A stretch of 64,000 bases of DNA from Phocoena phocoena (lineage: Eukaryota; Chordata; Mammalia; Artiodactyla; Phocoenidae): the NCBI RefSeq assembly GCF_963924675.1, contig NC_089232.1:28284842-28348841 (forward strand), written 5' to 3'. The position numbers and the translations under genes were made by a program. Positions 58,184 through 64,000 of the stretch are shown here, in pieces (the stretch's first letter is position 1; each line of letters starts with the position of its first letter). Below the pieces are notes generated by a model. The model had not been told where the DNA came from. It did no database searches and saw only the letters and a list, made by a program, of their open reading frames with translations.

Positions 58184-58261
58184 AGACGTCTCAGAGAGGC
58201 TGTGCAGCTGCTGGAAGACTACAAGCATGGGACCCTGCGTCCGGGGGTTACTAATGAGCAG
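58184..58261 (+). CDS. SFXN5: SFXN5 exon 3
   Basis: Phase-0 exon of 26 codons, residues 58-83: [18 protein letters not shown] then RPGVTNEQ. Acceptor TGCCTGCAG ends at 58183 and donor GTAACT starts at 58262. It matches human SFXN5 exactly as remembered. The segment forms the amphipathic helix before the family's first membrane region. The sideroflexin HPDT motif lies in the following exon, which is not in this window. Confidence 0.97.
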
Positions 58262-58725
58262 GTAACTCTGCTAGAGGTGGGGAGGGAAGGGAAGGTGGCA
58301 AATTCACCACCACCCCCCTCCCTGCAGCCAGAACCACTTCTCTTCCCTTCAGAATCCACTTCTACTGCTGCTACATCCCTTGTGGACTTCTGGCTTTTTG
58401 GAAGGGATATTCAAGTCTCTCCTGTAACCTGGGTCTGGTAGGGAGGCTGATAAGGCTAGAGAGGCCTAAGGCAGTAGTTTGCTGGAGCTAATGTGTGCAT
58501 CTTTTCCCAATTCCACATTCAGTGACATCATAGTGATGGCTTGAAATCATCCACAATAGGAGAATTTACACCATGGAAATTGGCAAATACTATAAATCAG
58601 GACTTTTTTCTCAAAGAATCAAGTATTAAACATTTACCAGCATACCACTACCCAAAAGTTCAGATTGAGGGTGGGAAAGATGGGGGAGGATAGTGGGGAT
58701 GAGGTTAAAACACTGTAATTTCATT

Positions 58726-59024
58726 ATTTAAAAAAATTTATTTATTTAATTTATTTATTTTTGGCTGCGTTGCATCTTCCTTGCTGCACATGGGCTTTAT
58801 CTAGTTGTGGCGAGCGGGGCCTACTCTTCGCTGTGGTGCACTGGCCTCTCATTGCGGTGGCTTCTCTTGTTGCAGAGCATGGACTCCAGGCATGTGGGCT
58901 CAGTAGTTGTGGTGCACAGGCTTAGCTGCTCCACGGCACGTGGGATCTTCCTGGACCAGGGCTTGAACCCATGTCCCCTGCATTGGCAGGCGGACTCCCA
59001 ACCACTGAGCCACCAGGGAAGCCC
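58726..59024 (-). mobile_element. CHR SINE
   Basis: Antisense CHR with (ATTT)n tail at the left, 'cagtagttgtggtgcacagg' in the body and the head ending 'ccaccagggaagccc'. AATTTCATT is repeated exactly at 58717-58725 and 59025-59033. Confidence 0.92.
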
Positions 59025-59194
59025 AATTTCATTTTTTTATATCCTGTAGGAACTTGAATTAGAACTAATTGAAATGTTGATGGTTTTGTTTAGTTTGGGG
59101 GAAGGGTAGGGAGATGTAGTTTAGAGCGCAGCTCTAGAGCTCTAGTGACTGTAGAGACAGATGGTTGATGTGCTGAAGTTTTTCTTTTCGTTCA

Positions 59195-60580
59195 TAAGCT
59201 TTATTTTAAAATCTATTAAAAATTAATTTCACAGTTTTTTTCAAAGTAATCTATGTGCATAGTTCAAAAAGTCAAATAGTACTAAAACACTTGTAAGGAA
59301 AAATAGTATGTTGCCCCATCCCTCCTCAATTCCCATTTCTATTCCCCAGAAGGAAATACTGTTAGCTGTTTCTTCAGTTAGAAACCTATATTTCAAACTA
59401 ACATGCTTATCTATACCGCTATTTCTCAAGTAGTTCTTTTGTATTATCTATTACGGTAGTTGAGGATTCAGCTCTCTTATTATTCACTCCCATAAACACA
59501 TTTCTCTCCCCTACCCTCATCCCCCTCCCCAAATAGTTATCATAGTTTTGGGGTTTATGGATATTCAATATTCACATTATTACAATTATATGAATAATAT
59601 TACAACTTTGTTGTACATGATTATGTTTCCTCTCCTTTTCAACTTTATGTTTTACCTGGATTTAATAATTGCCTCATTTTTTCTCATTAACATAGTTTTC
59701 CTTGTACCATCTCAAATTCTTACTGCACCCTGTAGCAGCCTTTTGATATTTTCAGTGCCTCCTTTCAATCTGAAGACTCCTGTCCTTCAGTTCCATTATT
59801 TTTCTCTGAAACTTTCATTTCTGGAGACCACGTCCCTCCAGGCCTTCCTCTTGGTGTACGCCTTCATTTTGGTGGAACACCTCTTCTGGTGGCTTCCTGA
59901 AGAAAAGGCAAATGGGAAGAAAATTTTGAATCCTTTTAGAGCTGAAAAAAAAGGTAATTTGTAATTGTAATTCTGCACTCAGCTTTAACTGACAGTTTGA
60001 GGAGAAAATTCCAATTTTTAGGTTGATAATCATTTTCCTTCAGAATTTTGAAGACATTGCTCTTCTGGCTTCGGGTCTAGCTGTTGAAAAAGCCAATGCT
60101 ATTTTATTCCTGATTCTTTGCAAGTGACCTGTTTTCTCTCTTTGGGAATGTTTAGGATCTTCTCTTTATCTATACAGTTTATTTCTAAAATTCCACAATG
60201 CCATCTCTTCTAAAATTCATTATTTTGGGTTCCCGGTGACCTCTTTCAATCTGAAGACTCCCATCTCTCAGTTCTGGCAACTTTTCTTATACTGTTTCTT
60301 TGATAATTTCTTCTCATTCTGGAATTCCTATTAGTCAAATATTCAACATCTTAGATTAACACTCAGATTTTCTTTTCCTTTTTTTCTCTCCTATTCCTTC
60401 ACTTTGTCCCTCTGCCTGGCTTTACAGGAAATTTCCTTGAGTCTATATTCAACATGTCTATTGAATTTCTAACTTCAGCTAGTATAATTTTAATTTCTGA
60501 GAGCTATTTGATTGTTTCTTTTCTTGGTTCTTTTTAACAGGATCCTCTTCCTGTTTTGTAAATACAGTATCTTCTCGTTG
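59195..60580 (-). repeat. Long old LINE-type remnant
   Basis: Segments such as 'cagaattttgaagacattgc', 'ggaatgtttaggatcttctc', 'cctctttcaatctgaagact' and 'aatttctgagagctatttga' resemble old L1 3' regions read antisense. 'tcaatctgaagactcc' occurs twice (59767-59782, 60245-60260), suggesting internal duplication or two joined copies. Confidence 0.5.
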
Positions 60581-60953
60581 GTCTGCATTCTGGAAGCCAA
60601 GTAGGGGAAGGAGGCTGGAGTCCCAATATGCACTTTGCAGATTTTCATTAATTTCCCTGCTTTTAGCCTCACCTGCTCCCGCTCTCCACTGGGCTAGTGT
60701 TCCCAAGTCTGGAGTCACTTGGATTCAGTTTCTCTAGAAGGTTGATAAACTTCCATTGTCTGGGGGATACAGGTGAGGGCGGTAAGAGTCACCTAGCTGT
60801 GTGGGGAAGGCCGAGGGGTTCTACTGCTTTGAATACAGATTTTCAACCAAATCCCTGTGTTTAGCCCTATGATTAACTCTTTGTTCCTGGGGTGCTTGGT
60901 CCCTCCAAGTCCTGAACTTTGCTGGTGCCCTGGGGGTGGTGGCCTGGCTTCTT

Positions 60954-61145
60954 TTTATTTTAAGATTTTTTTTTTTTGATGTAGACCATTTTTAAAGTCT
61001 TTATTGAATTTCTTACAATATTGCTTCTGTTTTTATGTTTTGTTTTTTTGGACGCGAGGCATGTGGGATCTTAGCTCCCCGACCAGGGATCAAACCCACC
61101 ACCCCCTGCATTGGAACGTAAAGTCTTAGCCATGGGAAGTCCCAT
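60954..61145 (-). mobile_element. CHR-type SINE (older subtype, damaged head)
   Basis: Same subtype as 2053-2250: 'gatgtagaccatttttaaag', 'catgtgggatcttagctccc'. About 10 bases of the head are missing near 61128. Flanks GGCCTGGCTTCTT (60941-60953) and GGCCCAGCTTCTT (61146-61158) are an aged duplication. Confidence 0.85.
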
Positions 61146-61439
61146 GGCCCAGCTTCTTAAGTGTGCCTTCTGCAGGCATTGAGGGGAGGCTTCCTCCTCT
61201 CTGCTGGATCAGTTACTAAAACTCTACTCATTCTCCATCCAAAACATGTTGCTGTCCCTCCACTGTTGTTGTCTTCTCTTCTGTTCCGTTGGTGACTCTG
61301 TGAGACATCGCCCCTGCCTTCTAGCACCTTTAGGTACAAAGCCCAAGCTGAGGCCCTGTGCTGCCACATGACACACTAGTACCTGGTGGGGTGTTCCATA
61401 GGGTGGGTAGCTAAGCCATCAGCCCTCCCCAGTCCAGTT

Positions 61440-61730
61440 TGTTTCACTATGTATTTATGGAGCACCTACAGGCCAGTGTTGGTGCTAGGGCCTGGGGAGA
61501 GAGGAGGGGAAAAGCTAGAGGAGGGTCCTGCCTCGTGGACTCCCCAGAATCTAGGCAATGACAGTGAAAACACATGATGCTGTGGGAGAGCAGAGGGAGG
61601 AGTAACCTGCCCAGACTAGGGGAGTCTGGAAGAGATTTTTAGCCAGCCTGAGACTTGAGGGATGAGTAGGGTCTGGTGAGGAGGAGATGGTGGATAGGAG
61701 GAGTCCAGGCGAGGAAGCACATCATGGACA
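61440..61730 (-). repeat. L2 LINE 3' remnant
   Basis: 'tatttatggagcacctacag', 'gtgttggtgctagggcctgg', then 'agcctgagacttgagggatg', in antisense L2 order. Confidence 0.65.
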
Positions 61731-63364
61731 CAGAGAGGATGGGGCCTCTAGAGGAAGGGACAGGCGAATGTGCTGGACTGCAGCCCACAACGTGGAGGGA
61801 GGGCAGAGGTGCCAACAGAGGCAGCCCCTTGGCTGATGTCCTTGTGCGGGGCCCTGGAAGTGACGTGAGCTGCTGCAGTGCTGGTAAGGCAGGGTCCATC
61901 TTCAGGTGTCTGTGTTGCCTGCTGAGTTGGGGGCAGCCATCAGCAGGGAGGGCAGGCTGGGATCTCCCCATTCCTGAGCGTGGTGCTGCCCTCTGGCCAT
62001 GGGCACTGAGGAGCCTGGGTGGTGTGACCTGACACGCCCCTCTCTAGGCCAGAGTAGTCCTCAGACTGTGGCAGTTCCTCGTGGACCTGTCAGGGGTGGT
62101 CCAGCCTCCAGGTCCTTCCTGATCCTGTGTCTGCTCCCAGCCCAAGCTCCCCTCTAGCTGTCTTCACCCCTTGGGACTCCTTCCTGCTTTCAGAGTTTGG
62201 GGAATGAGGCCATGTTTCCCCTCTTTGCTCCCTTCTGTAGCTTAAAGCTGCCTGTCTTGTTTTCTGGGCCTCCTTTGTTTTCTATCCTGAAAGCCCCCAT
62301 GTGCCTCCAGGGAGCTGGGAGGCGGGGAGAGGGTGGGGGGGCCCTGGCACTAGCTGTACTTCCTGGTTCTGGCTCACGTCGGTAATGCCTGCAGTGTCCA
62401 TCTGGAGGCTGGGTAGCACAGTGCTCTAGGTGTGAGCCTGCTGTTCAGTCCCCCAGTAAACAGATTGCCCGCCCCCCGCCCTCCTGGCTCCCCAGAGCAT
62501 TGGGATTGGGCTCTGCTGCAGATCTCACAGTGCTTCCCTCCCTGGGCCTCATCTGCAGAGCCACAACCCCTCTGGCTTCCAGAGCCACAGGAAGAAAGGA
62601 TGGGTGGTGACATACCAGCTCAGGATCTGGGGAAACCTCAGTGGTCGGGAATTCATGAAGTCCCCATTCCTGGTTCAGGCTAGCCCTGCTCAAGGGTCAT
62701 GCCTGTGCTGTCTGAAGAGCACAGATCAGATCATTCTGTGCCAGGTAGATGGGGATGGTTCTTGACTTCATTGTGGAGAGTGGCCTTTTGTGTTCTTGGG
62801 CTCTGTGCCTACCCTGATGTCCTTTTGCAGGTGTGTGAGTCAGAAGCCCGTGGCTGTGTCTTGATGCCTGTGGGCCTGTCCTGATGTCACGGGCACCACT
62901 GGGTATCCTATGCACTATTTTGTTATCTAACCTGCCCTCCAGTTACAACATCCCACCAGGGGGTTTGTGCAAGCAGATTGATAGTTTATTCCCCCCTGAT
63001 GGCCTTGGTTAGCAGGTGACTGATATCTCCTCCAGAGACTGTTAACTTGTTGAAAAGTTGCTGTACCGATAAAAAATTAGTCCTGAGGATAAAATAAAAA
63101 TAAGTATAATTTACTCTTTGGGCTTGACAGGTAGAAATTTGATGGGCTAGGAACCCTAATAAGGACTGCAGCTATCAGTTAAACAACAAAGCCATAGATG
63201 AGAGCAAAAACGTAAGCCCGGGCAGCTAAGTTCCTGGATGTTTGCTGTGCTGTGTGCATTTTATATGCCAGGGCCTTGCTGGAATGGTTTGACATGGATG
63301 GAGATGGGTGGGGTTCAATATGGAACGCTCCCCCATGGTAATGAGGCACCACTCACTGTGAGCT

Positions 63365-63595
63365 CACCAAGGGCCAGGAGCCGTGTTAATATTGGCACTT
63401 TACAAGTATTAACTCAATTAATCTTCACAGAAACGCTGTTTGGTAGATGCCTATATTAACCCCATTTTAAAGGTAAGAAAAGTGAGGCTCAGAGAGATTA
63501 TATTACTTACCTCAGGTCACATAACTAGTATGTGGTGGGACAGGAACGCTGGGCCTGGAAGATCCAATGCCCATCTCTCACCCACTATCTGAAGG
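63365..63595 (-). repeat. MIR SINE, antisense
   Basis: 'ttaactcaattaatcttcac', 'ccccattttaaaggtaagaa' and 'caggtcacataactagtatg' are clear antisense MIR landmarks. Confidence 0.85.
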
Positions 63596-64000
63596 TGGAT
63601 TTGGAAGGGAAGGTGATACTCTGGAGTGGAATGTGTATGCTAACACGGGGCAGAGTGAGTGCGGGGGGTAGGGGGATGCTGTCAGAGGAGCTTGGTGTGT
63701 GTGCACGTCTCACAGCCCTAGTCACACTGTGCGGTTAACCCTGCCAGGCCAGGTCATGGGCATCTGCGGGGCACCCAGTACGTGAAAGGTGCTGCAGCAG
63801 GTGGGCGCGGGGCAGGTTCCTGCCCTCACGCAGCCAGCTCCCGCGCAGGTGCACAGGTAAGCAGGCGCCTGGAGGTAGGCTGGTGGCGAGGCAGTTTGGA
63901 GTTACGCTACGGTAGAAGGAGTTCAGTGGTGAGAGACTCCTGAGAACGTAGGTGCTGAGGAAGGGCTTCATGCGGGGGAACGCAAGTGGTTGGATGTAGA

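Larger units (their letters stand above)
58262..64000 (+). other. SFXN5: SFXN5 intron 3 (5' part)
   Basis: The next human exon would begin LWSAQKIKQ. No frame in 58262-64000 encodes it, so the intron runs beyond the window. It holds two CHR SINEs, a long LINE-type repeat, L2 and MIR relics. In 61740-63350 and 63600-64000 I see nothing I can support. Confidence 0.85.

Noticed and set aside
1..64000. CRISPR array, phage, plasmid or bacterial operon
   Set aside because: No regular spaced repeats, no operon-like gene packing, and the DNA is clearly mammalian.

Overview
The window is mammalian nuclear DNA from a whale or dolphin, most probably a toothed whale. It has large introns with GT-AG boundaries, ancient mammalian repeats (MIR, L2, MER5, MaLR LTRs), and twelve tRNA-Glu-derived SINEs of the cetartiodactyl CHR type. 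The SINE subtype at 38085-38295 and 39378-39604 is the one I associate with odontocetes. The 3' end of an L1 at 40497-40822 is of the cetartiodactyl type. No prokaryotic system, CRISPR array, rRNA or functional tRNA gene is present. I found no undescribed gene system.

Two genes lie head to tail on the + strand. First is the 3' part of RAB11FIP5 (Rab11 effector Rip11/Gaf-1). Positions 1-16327 are intron 1, and the first exon, with most of the C2 domain, lies upstream of the window. Exon 2 is 16328-16764 and exon 3 is 16879-17554. A very long cassette exon, 24109-25842, is exactly 578 codons and has the same phase at both ends, so it can be skipped or included without a frameshift. Exon 5 is 29185-29374. 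The last coding exon, 29633-29836, carries the Rab11-binding domain. The 3'UTR runs to about 31850, with poly(A) signals at 30694 and 31826.

About 1.7 kb further on, a CpG island contains the promoter and first coding exon (33542-33643) of SFXN5 (sideroflexin 5). Exon 2 (46552-46620) and exon 3 (58184-58261) follow. The window ends in SFXN5 intron 3, before the membrane-spanning part of the protein is encoded. This gene order and spacing match human 2p13, as I recall it. The two genes share no pathway: one product acts in recycling-endosome traffic, the other in the mitochondrial inner membrane.

The introns are mostly repeats at several age levels. Old L1 remnants are broken by MaLR LTRs, and these in turn by CHR SINEs, often with clear target-site duplications. 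The most notable structures are the two-form RAB11FIP5 coding exon with NPF motifs, a 65-bp tail-less SINE-head insertion inside a Tigger-like DNA transposon, an L1 with a 5' inversion, an inverted pair of young SINEs, and a run of inverted CCAAT boxes just inside SFXN5 intron 1. Repeat boundaries without a target-site duplication are approximate, because they were read by eye against remembered consensus sequences.
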